A DNA stretch of 64,000 bases from Leifsonia sp. PS1209 (GTDB lineage Bacteria > Actinomycetota > Actinomycetes > Actinomycetales > Microbacteriaceae): NCBI RefSeq assembly GCF_012317045.1, contig NZ_CP051154.1:310001-374000 (forward strand). Direction: 5' to 3'. This document shows positions 53,378 to 60,177 of this stretch, piece after piece. Position numbers and translations under genes: made by a program. The notes under the pieces are model-generated. The model saw only the letters and a list, made by a program, of their open reading frames with translations, was not told where the DNA came from and searched no databases. The stretch's first letter is position 1. The number at the start of each line of letters is the position of its first letter.

Positions 53378-54025
53378 CTAGCAGCAGCTGTCGGCGCCTG
53401 ACGGGCCGCTTCCCTCCTGGGCATTCTCGATCATGGTTCGAGCCATTTGGGTGCCGAGGGCGTAGGCGTCGGCCACGGGCATGACTTCTCCTCCTGGGTG
53501 TGTCTCGAGCCAGGTTTGCGCGTCCTCGGCGGACGTGAAGTAGTGCACCTGGTTGCAGAACGCCGATCGGATCGAGGTCATGTCCTCGGGATTGACGAGG
53601 GAAACCACGGCGGTCTCGGGCGAGACCGACTGAACCCCGTGGGGGCCGACGGTGACGGCGATCGGCTCGCCGGTTGCGGGGCTAACGGACTCGACCCGCG
53701 CTGACGCGTCCAGCAGGGTGGGGAAGATCAGGGTGTCCAGTGCGCACCAGGTGTAGAGCTGCTCACCGTTGACCTCGAAGCGGTGCGGGGTGGGACGCAG
53801 GGTGAGGCCCTGGCCGATGATGCGGCCGTACTCGTACTCGATGTCGGGAACCGCGGCCAGCGCCTGTTGCACGTCGGCTTCGCTGCGCCCGGTCACCGTC
53901 GCGAGGGTGCTGACCTCAACCGGGTCGCCTTGGGCAAGTAGTTTCATCAGCGGCAGCCAGAGAGAGGCTTCCTGCCCGGTCTCGCTCGACGTGAGGCGCT
54001 CTGCGAGCGTGTCGTTCTCGGTCAT
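53378..54025 (-). CDS. merB: alkylmercury lyase
   Basis: 215 residues. The winged-helix N-terminus (STLATVTGRSEADVQQALAAVPDIEYEYGRIIGQGLTLRPTPHRF) and catalytic residues Cys94/Asp97 (YTWCALDTLIFP) and Cys157 (RSAFCNQVHYF) match Cys96, Asp99 and Cys159 of the E. coli plasmid enzyme. The C-terminal ADSCC pair is an extra that may hand Hg(II) on to MerA. It breaks carbon-mercury bonds of organomercurials. Confidence 0.94.
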   Translation of the reverse strand: MTENDTLAERLTSSETGQEASLWLPLMKLLAQGDPVEVSTLATVTGRSEADVQQALAAVPDIEYEYGRIIGQGLTLRPTPHRFEVNGEQLYTWCALDTLIFPTLLDASARVESVSPATGEPIAVTVGPHGVQSVSPETAVVSLVNPEDMTSIRSAFCNQVHYFTSAEDAQTWLETHPGGEVMPVADAYALGTQMARTMIENAQEGSGPSGADSCC

Positions 54026-54067
54026 TGTGACCCGCTTTCGTTGTTGGTGTGATGAAGGAACAAGGGG

Positions 54068-55510
54068 TTACGCGGCGCAGCAGGAGAGCTTACTGACGTC
54101 GGTGCTGAAGGACTGCGCGGCGATCCTGATACCCTCGGCCATGGTCAGATAGGGGCTCCAGAGCTTGCCGACCTGGTCAACCGTCATGCCGGCTTCGAGG
54201 ATGTAGACCCCGGCCGCGGCAAGGTCGGCCGCTTCTTTCCCGACAGCGGTGAGTCCGACTATGCGGCCGGTGTCTGCTTCGGCGACCATCTTGATGAAGC
54301 CGCGGGTGTCGCGATTCACGATCGCTCGGGGCACGTACTCCAGCGGCACCACCTGGCAGCGGCAGCGGACCCCGGAGTGGTTGGCTTGCTTGTCCGTCAT
54401 CCCGACAGCGGCGACAGTAGGGCTGGAGAAGATGATGCGGGGCAGGTGCCCGTAGTCGATCTTGCGGCCGGCGTTGTTGAACGCGTTCTCGGCCACGAGT
54501 GCACCGTGCGCCGCGGCGACATAGACGTACTCCGGATGCCCGGTCACGTCGCCCGCTGCCCAGATCCGCGGGTTCGAGGTCGCGAGTTCATCGTCGACGA
54601 CGACCTCGCCAAGATCCCCGGTCTGCACACCTACTGCCTCGAGGTTCAGTCCCTCGGTTACGGGCCGGCGACCGGTGGCGACGAGAAGCCGTGCCGCCCT
54701 AAACTCCTCGCGGCCGCCCGAGACGGTGGCCGTCGCGAGGATCTCGCCGGTCGTCGGGTCGGCGCTCACGGAGGTGAGCGCGGCGCGACGCACCACCCGG
54801 ATACCCTCGTCGGCGAACACCGCCGCAAGTGCGCGGGCGACCTCCGGCTCCTCCGTGGAGGCCAGTCGCGACCGGACCAGCATGGTCACCTTCGATCCGA
54901 GGCGGGAGAAGAGTTGCGCCATCTCGATCGCCACCGGTCCGCCACCGAGGACCAGCAACGATTCCGGAACCTCCGACACTTCCATCGCCGTCGTCGAGGT
55001 CAGAAAGTCGACCTCCGCCAGCCCCTCGACCGTCGGTGCCCACGGCCGTGATCCGGTCGCGACCAGATATTGCTCAGCACGAACGGGAACCTGGCGGCTC
55101 TCGAAGTCCGTGACGGTCAGCGCCGGGTCGTCGGGGGATCCGGTGAAGGTGGCGTCGCCCTGCAGCAGCTCCCAGCCGTACTCGCCGATCAGATCGACGT
55201 ATTTCTCCGAGCGCATCCCCTCCACCAGCACCCGCTTCCCCTCGATCAGCGCCGGCATATCCACCGGCTCCACGGACGCGTCGATCCCCGGGAACCGGGC
55301 GGCGTCCAACGCGACGTGGCGTGCCTCGGCGGCCGCGACTAGTGCCTTTGAGGGCACACAACCGGTGTTCACACAGGTACCGCCGACGGTCGACCGCTCG
55401 ATCATCACGACTCGCTTGCCAAGGTTGGTCGCCCGAATCGCGGCGGCGAAGGCACCGCCTCCGGAGCCGATCACCGCCAGATCGAACTCGGCGGGTGCGC
55501 TGTTGGTCAT
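54068..55510 (-). CDS. merA: mercuric reductase
   Basis: 480 residues. FAD motif VIGSGGGAFAAAIRATNLG, redox Cys46/Cys51 (GGTCVNTGCVPSKAL), NAD motif LGGGPVAIEMAQLF and the C-terminal vicinal pair Cys477-Cys478 (SKLSCCAA) that takes Hg(II). No N-terminal HMA domain. It reduces Hg(II) to volatile Hg(0) with NADPH. First gene of the minus-strand operon merA-merB-merA-like, under a MerR-type promoter. Confidence 0.95.
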   Translation of the reverse strand: MTNSAPAEFDLAVIGSGGGAFAAAIRATNLGKRVVMIERSTVGGTCVNTGCVPSKALVAAAEARHVALDAARFPGIDASVEPVDMPALIEGKRVLVEGMRSEKYVDLIGEYGWELLQGDATFTGSPDDPALTVTDFESRQVPVRAEQYLVATGSRPWAPTVEGLAEVDFLTSTTAMEVSEVPESLLVLGGGPVAIEMAQLFSRLGSKVTMLVRSRLASTEEPEVARALAAVFADEGIRVVRRAALTSVSADPTTGEILATATVSGGREEFRAARLLVATGRRPVTEGLNLEAVGVQTGDLGEVVVDDELATSNPRIWAAGDVTGHPEYVYVAAAHGALVAENAFNNAGRKIDYGHLPRIIFSSPTVAAVGMTDKQANHSGVRCRCQVVPLEYVPRAIVNRDTRGFIKMVAEADTGRIVGLTAVGKEAADLAAAGVYILEAGMTVDQVGKLWSPYLTMAEGIRIAAQSFSTDVSKLSCCAA

Positions 55511-55552
55511 GAGGACTCCTGAATACGAGGTGCAGATGCTTCGATTTCCCCC

Positions 55553-55584
55553 ATCATGCGCCTTGCCCTATAAGGCAAGGTCAA
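55553..55584 (-). promoter_or_regulatory. MerR-type promoter of merA operon
   Basis: On the minus strand -35 TTGACC (55584-55579) and -10 CATGAT (55558-55553) are separated by 20 bp. The spacer contains the dyad CCTTGCC-N6-GGCAAGG (55561-55580). The start of merA is 43 bp further on. Confidence 0.75.
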
Positions 55585-55855
55585 CCCCCCGTGCCGAGCA
55601 CTTGCGAGAACTCCAGCAGCAGCTCGGGCGGCTCAAATGATGCCCACCTCGCTCCCGTCCCAGGCCACGCACCGTGTTCACGTCGAGGCCTCTCGGGTTG
55701 CGCAGCGCCGGGTCGTGACGATCGCGGTCCCCGTCGCAACATCGTGCGCCAAGGAAGTGACCGCCTGGCCGTTCCTCAACGTATTCGGCACGCGCGCACG
55801 ACATCCCCCATTTTCCCCTATACTGGACGGTCAGGTGGGGCTCCGGGAGGGTCAG
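55585..55855. other. merA-merR intergenic region with merR promoter
   Basis: About 270 bp. A -10 hexamer TATACT lies at 55819-55824 for merR; the -35 is weak. ATTTTCCCCTATA (55809-55821) resembles half of the MerR dyad at 49313, suggesting autoregulation. Nothing else is seen. Confidence 0.4.
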
Positions 55856-56245
55856 ATGCGAATCGGTGAGGCCGCGGCAGCGGCGAGCATGACAACGAAG
55901 GCGCTGCGGTTCTACGAAGTCGAGGGACTGCTTCCGTATCCGGAGCGGGCCCCGAACGGCTATCGGGATTACGGAGAGGAAACCGTGGGCCGGCTGCAGT
56001 TCATCCGCCGAGGGCGGGCCGCCGGACTGAACCTGGCCCAGATCCGCGAGATCCTCCGCCTGCGGGACGCCGGCACGGCGCCCTGCCGCCACGTCGTGAC
56101 GCTGCTCGGCAACGAACTCGAGCGCCTGGACGCTCAGATCGCCGAGCTCACCGCGCTGCGCGCCACGGTCGCCAGCTTCCACGAGGCCGCCAACGCCGGG
56201 GATCCAACCCGGTGTGACGCGGAACTAATCTGCAGCTACGTCTGA
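55856..56245 (+). CDS. merR: MerR-family mercury-responsive regulator
   Basis: 129 residues from ATG 55856 with GGGAGG upstream. The winged helix is MRIGEAAAAASMTTKALRFYEVEGLLPYPERAPNGYRDY, followed by a long dimerisation helix. Cysteines lie at APCRHVV (about 80), DPTRCDAEL and LICSYV at the C-terminus, the spacing expected for a three-Cys Hg(II) site. It should act on the two promoters with 20-bp spacers at 49307 and 55553. Confidence 0.9.
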   Translation: MRIGEAAAAASMTTKALRFYEVEGLLPYPERAPNGYRDYGEETVGRLQFIRRGRAAGLNLAQIREILRLRDAGTAPCRHVVTLLGNELERLDAQIAELTALRATVASFHEAANAGDPTRCDAELICSYV

Positions 56246-56299
56246 AGCCCGACACAAAGGACGCATCAGGCAGAAACGAAACCGCGCCCGAAGCTGATC

Positions 56300-56497
56300 G
56301 TGCCGACCACTTTTGGCCAGAACGAGGTCACACCAGCCGCCACCGCTCCCTTTTGGCAAAACTTCGGTCCGGACGGTCGACGCACTTGGTACCGGCTCGC
56401 TGACGGTCATCTCACGCCAGCGCTCGACGAGCTACTGCGTGTCGTGCTCTACGTCGAATCTGGCTGCTGCGCCGAAGAGAACTGCACCTTCGCATGA
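56300..56497 (+). pseudogene. C-terminal remnant of an ArsR/CmtR-like regulator
   Basis: The end of this frame, GPDGRRTWYRLADGHLTPALDELLRVVLYVESGCCAEENC, matches the wing and last helix of CmtR-like regulators (compare EGRQTRYEIADPHLAAALAALLDVTLAVD in the 25739 gene). The DNA-binding part is absent; upstream sequence is unrelated. Its stop overlaps the start of a broken cation transporter (56494), keeping the original operon layout. Confidence 0.6.
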
Positions 56498-56760
56498 CGG
56501 CCATGAGTCCCGCACTTGCCGACGAGCGCCGGCACGTCCTCCAGCACCGAATCCGGGATCGTCGCTGCGACCATCATCTATAACTGGTCGAGGCCGTTGT
56601 CGCGATCGCCGCGGGCGCCGCCGCATCATCGGCGGCGCTGATCGGCTTCGGTCTCGACTCGACAATCGAAATTCTGTCTGCGGCGGCTGTCGCGTGGCGG
56701 TTCACACGTCGCGACTCCGAATGGTGGGAGAAGGGCACACTGCGGGTGATTGCGGCCTGC
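56494..56760 (+). pseudogene. broken CDF-type cation transporter fragment
   Basis: From ATG 56494 the frame reads SPALADERRHVLQHRIR, then IVAATIIYN in a second frame and VEAVVAIAAGAAASSAALIGFGLDSTIEILSAAAVAWRFTRRDSE in a third. Joined, this is the N-terminal part of a cation-diffusion-facilitator-like permease with its Asp in GFGLDS. At least two frameshifts and loss of the C-terminal half make it a pseudogene. Confidence 0.65.
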
Positions 56761-57007
56761 AGGGGGCAGTCGTTCGCGCTCACCGGTACCATCTCATGGA
56801 CGATGCCGGCGCTGTCTATTGCTGCTCTGGTTTTGTCGCTTGTTGCGGACCCGGACTCGACATACAAGGTGACGTTCGCGGTCACGGCGCACTCCTCTCT
56901 CATATCAACTCATTTGCCGTTCGGCGCTCTTGCCGAAACAGCGCCGACGGTGAATGAGCAAGAGACCGTGAAATACCGGAGCGAGCGCAGCGACGCTTCT
57001 ATATCTG

Positions 57008-58078
57008 TCAAGTCGTCAGCACTGGCTGGTGGAGCGCGTTGAGTGATCGATAAACGCTTCGGGCGAGGTAGCGTTTCAGTGCCCGTCGGATCTCGCGTCG
57101 GCTGCGTCCTTCCTGGAGCCTGTTTTCGACGTAGGCGCGGGTTTCGGGGTCGTGGACCATGCGGACGAGCACGGCCGTGTGGAGCGCCCTGTTGAGACGT
57201 CGGTCGCCTCCGCGATTGAGACGATGCCTGGTGGTGTTGCCCGAGGATGCGGGGATGGGGCTGACGCCGGCGAGGGCAGCGAAGGCGGCCTCGGAGCGCA
57301 CCCTGCCGGGGTGGGACCACGCGGTGAGCACGATTGCAGCGGTGACCGGCCCAACCCCGGTGATCTGAAGAAGCGGAGCGGCGGGGCTGGTCTGAATCAG
57401 TCCGGTCATGCGATTCAGGTTCGCTGCCAGCTGCTCGGTGAGTTCGTGAACGCGACGGGCGAGACGGACGGCCTCTTCCCGAGCGATCACCGCTTCCAAG
57501 GGTTCATCCCGTTCCCGCCATCGGGTCACGGTGCTCACTTGCGCTGCGCTGAGAGGTTTGCGGGCATCGATTCCGAGGTCGTTCACGCGAAGCAGCGCAG
57601 TGAGCGCGTTGATGTTCATCGTGCGCTCGTGGCTCAGTTGGTCACGCGCGGCGACCAGCGTCCGCAGCGCAGCGCGGGCGCCTTGGCCCTCTCGCGGCGT
57701 CCGCAGCTGAGTCTCCTCGAGGCTGAGGGCGGTGGCGGCGATCGTGTGGGCATCCAACGGGTCGGACTTCCCGATTCCGCGGCGGACGCGGGCGTTCATC
57801 CGCGGCGCCTCGGCTACCTGATAGCCGGCATTGGTGACCGCGCGGGCCAGGCCGGCGCCATAGCTGCCGACGCCCTCGATCACCCATAACGTCTCGGCGT
57901 CACCGCCGGTTCCGCGGCCGGCCCATGCGATCGCTCGGGCGATGCCGGCCGTGCTGGTGGGGAACTGCTGACAACCCAGCTGCTGCCCGGTGCTGGTGTC
58001 GATGACGACGTAGGTGTGGGTGCGGGCGTGGCAGTCCACCCCGACGACATACGGGCGGGAGTGCGCAACGATAGTCAC
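57008..58078 (-). CDS. IS110-family transposase
   Basis: 356 residues. N-terminal RuvC-like DEDD domain (VVGVDCHARTHTYVVIDTSTG with the first Asp, later EGVGSYG and KSDPLDAHTIAATAL). C-terminal transposase-20 domain with the conserved serine region LLQITGVGPVTAAIVLTAW and GVSPIPASSGNTTRHRLNRGGDRRLNRALH. Full length for the family, so it should be active. Its last 167 residues are identical to truncated copy 1. Confidence 0.95.
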   Translation of the reverse strand: MTIVAHSRPYVVGVDCHARTHTYVVIDTSTGQQLGCQQFPTSTAGIARAIAWAGRGTGGDAETLWVIEGVGSYGAGLARAVTNAGYQVAEAPRMNARVRRGIGKSDPLDAHTIAATALSLEETQLRTPREGQGARAALRTLVAARDQLSHERTMNINALTALLRVNDLGIDARKPLSAAQVSTVTRWRERDEPLEAVIAREEAVRLARRVHELTEQLAANLNRMTGLIQTSPAAPLLQITGVGPVTAAIVLTAWSHPGRVRSEAAFAALAGVSPIPASSGNTTRHRLNRGGDRRLNRALHTAVLVRMVHDPETRAYVENRLQEGRSRREIRRALKRYLARSVYRSLNALHQPVLTT

Positions 58079-58375
58079 AGCGGCCGCCTCCTCTCTCTAG
58101 GGGTCCTTCGAACGGCCGCGACGCGGCCGGCGCTGATCCGGGAGGAAATCACTTCGGGGCAACACTGTGAGGGGCCACAACCCTGACGGGGTTGGACAAG
58201 CTTCTAATCAAGCCACCGACGTGGGCCGGGCCAACGCCAGCCGCCCCGCCCCGAACGGACAAGTCGACCCGAAGGCACTCTGTCGAGGCCACGTGGAATA
58301 TGAGTCACGAACCGGGCGAGACGACCAACATCAACCCTGCCAGCCAGTCCCAGACCAGCCAGTCCAAGACTCACA
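58079..58375 (-). ncRNA. candidate bridge-RNA region of IS110 copy 2
   Basis: About 300 bp directly upstream of the transposase start with no credible protein frame and several GC-rich inverted segments (for example CGGCCGCGACGCGGCCG at about 58112-58128). In IS110 elements this position encodes the structured bridge RNA that pairs with target and donor DNA. Assigned by position only. Confidence 0.4.
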
Positions 58376-58457
58376 GTGGAATACCGCAGGGAGCGCAGCG
58401 AGTGAGGATATGCCGCGAAAGCCCGGAACGCAGCCCGCGGGAGTGAACTACGATCGA
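58376..58457 (+). repeat. 83-bp repeat, direct copy of inverted segment at 46689-46771
   Basis: See 46689-46771. Begins GTGGAATACCG, then GAGCGCAGCGAGTG, then an exact 23-base match at 58404-58426. Similar GAATACCG..GAGCGCAG sequences also border the IS110 right ends at 48684 and 56966. Confidence 0.6.
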
Positions 58458-58530
58458 CGGCCAGGCAGACGGACAACCCAACAAACACGGCGCCGCTCGC
58501 GGCTCATTCACCTCTGCCCGTCACATGAGA

Positions 58531-58559
58531 CGAGCCCGCGCCAGATTGGCGTGGGCTCG
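58531..58559 (-). terminator. hairpin after the 93-residue protein gene
   Basis: CGAGCCCGCGCCA (58531-58543) and TGGCGTGGGCTCG (58547-58559) form a near-perfect stem. It starts 8 bp after the stop of the minus-strand gene at 58567. Confidence 0.7.
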
Positions 58560-58566
58560 CGGGTTG

Positions 58567-58848
58567 TTATTGGCAGCTGTCGCAGCCCAGGTCGTCCATC
58601 GGGTCGATCGGGACCAGATACTCGAGGGTGTCGCCTTGATAGTGGGCGTCGCCGAGTTCGTCGTCGGTGGCGTGTTCTTGGATCCAGGTGTTGGCGGCGG
58701 CGGGTTCTCCGAGTGCTCGGAGGAGGCCGGCGAGGGCTTCGACTTCGATGCAGCTGAGCCGGGGTGCCAGGTCGGCTGTGAGGTCGTGTTTGCTGAACAC
58801 GGCCGTGAAGTGGATGAGCTCGTTGCTGTCACTGATGAGGGTGCTCAT
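58567..58848 (-). CDS. small element protein with DPM-x-DL-x-C-x-SCQ tail
   Basis: 93 residues with a GGGAGGAAAC ribosome site before ATG 58848. The acidic, helical body (IEVEALAGLLRALGEPAAANTWIQEHATDDELGDAHYQGDTLE) ends YLVPIDPMDDLGCDSCQ, the tail shared with the 49-residue frame at 8815. Function unknown. It is the third gene of a minus-strand set below the SOS box. A 19-bp inverted repeat occupies its leader. Confidence 0.75.
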   Translation of the reverse strand: MSTLISDSNELIHFTAVFSKHDLTADLAPRLSCIEVEALAGLLRALGEPAAANTWIQEHATDDELGDAHYQGDTLEYLVPIDPMDDLGCDSCQ

Positions 58849-58865
58849 GATCGTTTCCTCCCTGC

Positions 58866-59015
58866 TGGTTGGTGTGCCGTGAAGGCACGCAGTGCCGATC
58901 AGGGAGACCCGCCCGGAGTGCCACCCGGTAGGGCGACGCCAGTCGGCCCCGTCAGGGGCTTGCGCGCAGGGTGCGCGACCGAACGATCGCCGCAGGCTTC
59001 ACGGCACACCAACCA
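58866..59015. repeat. 19-bp perfect inverted repeat with 112-bp spacer
   Basis: TGGTTGGTGTGCCGTGAAG (58866-58884) and its exact complement (58997-59015) bracket 112 bp. The spacer has no gene. On the minus strand it forms the leader of the 58567 gene, so it could fold as a large stem-loop in the mRNA or bind a dimeric protein in DNA. Confidence 0.75.
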
Positions 59016-59051
59016 ACCAGGTGAGGTGACAAGGTGCATCGAACAGTGGGG

Positions 59052-59342
59052 TCAGCGTCGACGCTCGATCGTCCGCGGTGGTTTCGAGCGGACGGCGTCC
59101 TTCCACACCCACCCTTCGTGGGTCTGGCCATCGCGGGCGGTGAACCGAACGCGGACGGCGTGCTCGTTCCACGCCACCACCTCAACTTCCGGTCGCACAA
59201 CCGCTTCGTGGAAGCGCACGTACGCAATCGCCGGCGCTGGCACGGTAGCAACGACGGCCGGGTCGTGGTCGAGATCGACCTCCTCTTCGGTCAGCCAGAC
59301 GGGTCGGGGCCGGGTGACGATTTGCTCGATCACTCGGTCCAT
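59052..59342 (-). CDS. hypothetical protein of SOS-linked gene set
   Basis: 96 residues from ATG 59342, the first codon after a GGGATCCGGG-type site; the frame extends further without coding character. MDRVIEQIVTRPRPVWLTEEEVDLDHD ... EVEVVAWNEHAVRVRFTARDGQTHEGWVWKDAVRSKPP suggests a small beta-rich domain with a basic tail. I do not recognise it. It lies 35 bp after the DUF6504-like gene and is probably in its operon. Confidence 0.6.
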   Translation of the reverse strand: MDRVIEQIVTRPRPVWLTEEEVDLDHDPAVVATVPAPAIAYVRFHEAVVRPEVEVVAWNEHAVRVRFTARDGQTHEGWVWKDAVRSKPPRTIERRR

Positions 59343-59377
59343 CCCGGATCCCGGGTAGCGGCTGTTCTGTCCCACCG

Positions 59378-59647
59378 TCAGGCGGGGTCGACGTCGACCA
59401 GCACCCAGCCGGTGCCGACGGACTGCAACTGCATCGAACGGACTTCGGAGGGGTCCTGGTCTGAGATGGCGACAATTGACCACCCGACGAGCCGCTCGGC
59501 GGGGTGGGTGAGCGCGTCGTGTACTGCGGAAGAGCGAACGGGTTCAGCTGCGATGACGCGGTAGCGGTGATCGCGCCAAACGAGCCGGTTCGGGGTCCCG
59601 GAATCGGTCCAGATGTGGACGATGTCAGCGGCGGGAGCAATGCTCAT
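59378..59647 (-). CDS. DUF6504-like protein
   Basis: 89 residues from ATG 59647 with GGAGG eight bases upstream. DIVHIWTDSGTPNRLVWRDHRYRVIAAEPV fits the short DUF6504 pattern (trp/arg-rich beta domain), seen near imuA-imuB-dnaE2 SOS mutagenesis genes in actinobacteria. Its start is 51 bp from the SOS box. No polymerase gene is inside the window, but one may lie beyond. Confidence 0.65.
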   Translation of the reverse strand: MSIAPAADIVHIWTDSGTPNRLVWRDHRYRVIAAEPVRSSAVHDALTHPAERLVGWSIVAISDQDPSEVRSMQLQSVGTGWVLVDVDPA

Positions 59648-59697
59648 GACCAGTTCCTCCGATCGGGTAGCGGGTGTCGGTCTTACTGGCCACAATA

Positions 59698-59709
59698 GAA
59701 CATATGTTC
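59698..59709. promoter_or_regulatory. LexA SOS box between divergent genes
   Basis: GAACATATGTTC is a perfect 12-bp palindrome followed by GA, matching the actinobacterial/Bacillus LexA consensus (CGAACatatGTTCG). It lies 51 bp from the minus-strand start (59647) and 21 bp from the plus-strand start (59730), so LexA could repress both. Confidence 0.8.
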
Positions 59710-59729
59710 GAATGTTTGGGTGGTGGGTC

Positions 59730-60089
59730 ATGAGGGTTCTGCAGGCCGGAGAGCGCGTCTGGCTAGTCGTCGCCGACGCTGGAACGCGCATCCATTTCGT
59801 GATCGAGTACGGGCCGGCGGTGCATCAGCGCACCCACGAAACGCTGATGATGTACCGGGTCGACCACTTCACGATCAAGCGCGCCGAGCGGTGGCCGCTC
59901 GGATACTACGACGAGCTTCAACACGCGATCGACGCATGTGCGCTGAGCTTGGGGATGCCGAATTTCCTGGCTCCGATTACCGCTCCTGACGGTTCGATCG
60001 TGAGCCCAGAAGAGCAGAAGGCTCGTTGGCAGGTCGGGCGTGATCCCCGCACGGGCCTGCAGATGCGATCCGTTGTAACGCGGTACTGA
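59730..60089 (+). CDS. hypothetical SOS-linked protein
   Basis: 119 residues from ATG 59730 (ATG 59712 also in frame). RVLQAGERVWLVVADAGTRIHFVIEYGPAVHQRTHETLMMYRVDHFTIKRAERWPLGYYDELQHAIDACALSLGMPN suggests a small alpha/beta domain. It is the plus-strand partner of the SOS box. Family not recognised. It may be a DNA-damage or transfer-linked protein. Confidence 0.65.
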   Translation: MRVLQAGERVWLVVADAGTRIHFVIEYGPAVHQRTHETLMMYRVDHFTIKRAERWPLGYYDELQHAIDACALSLGMPNFLAPITAPDGSIVSPEEQKARWQVGRDPRTGLQMRSVVTRY

Positions 60090-60177
60090 GTTCGCAGAAG
60101 TTGCGGACGTCGGCCCCGGATTGACCCCAGTAAGCGGGTAGTGGGTCGCTGATCTTCCACCGTCGTGTCGTGTCAGG

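Larger units (their letters stand above)
56991..58398 (-). mobile_element. complete IS110-family insertion sequence (copy 2)
   Basis: Right end is set at 56991, where identity with copy 1 stops on its outer side. The left end is not certain; the flanking repeat at 58376-58457 suggests it lies near 58398, giving about 1.4 kb, normal for IS110. No terminal inverted repeats are seen, as usual for the family. The 5' non-coding segment (58079 to about 58398) is where IS110 elements encode their bridge RNA. Confidence 0.75.
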
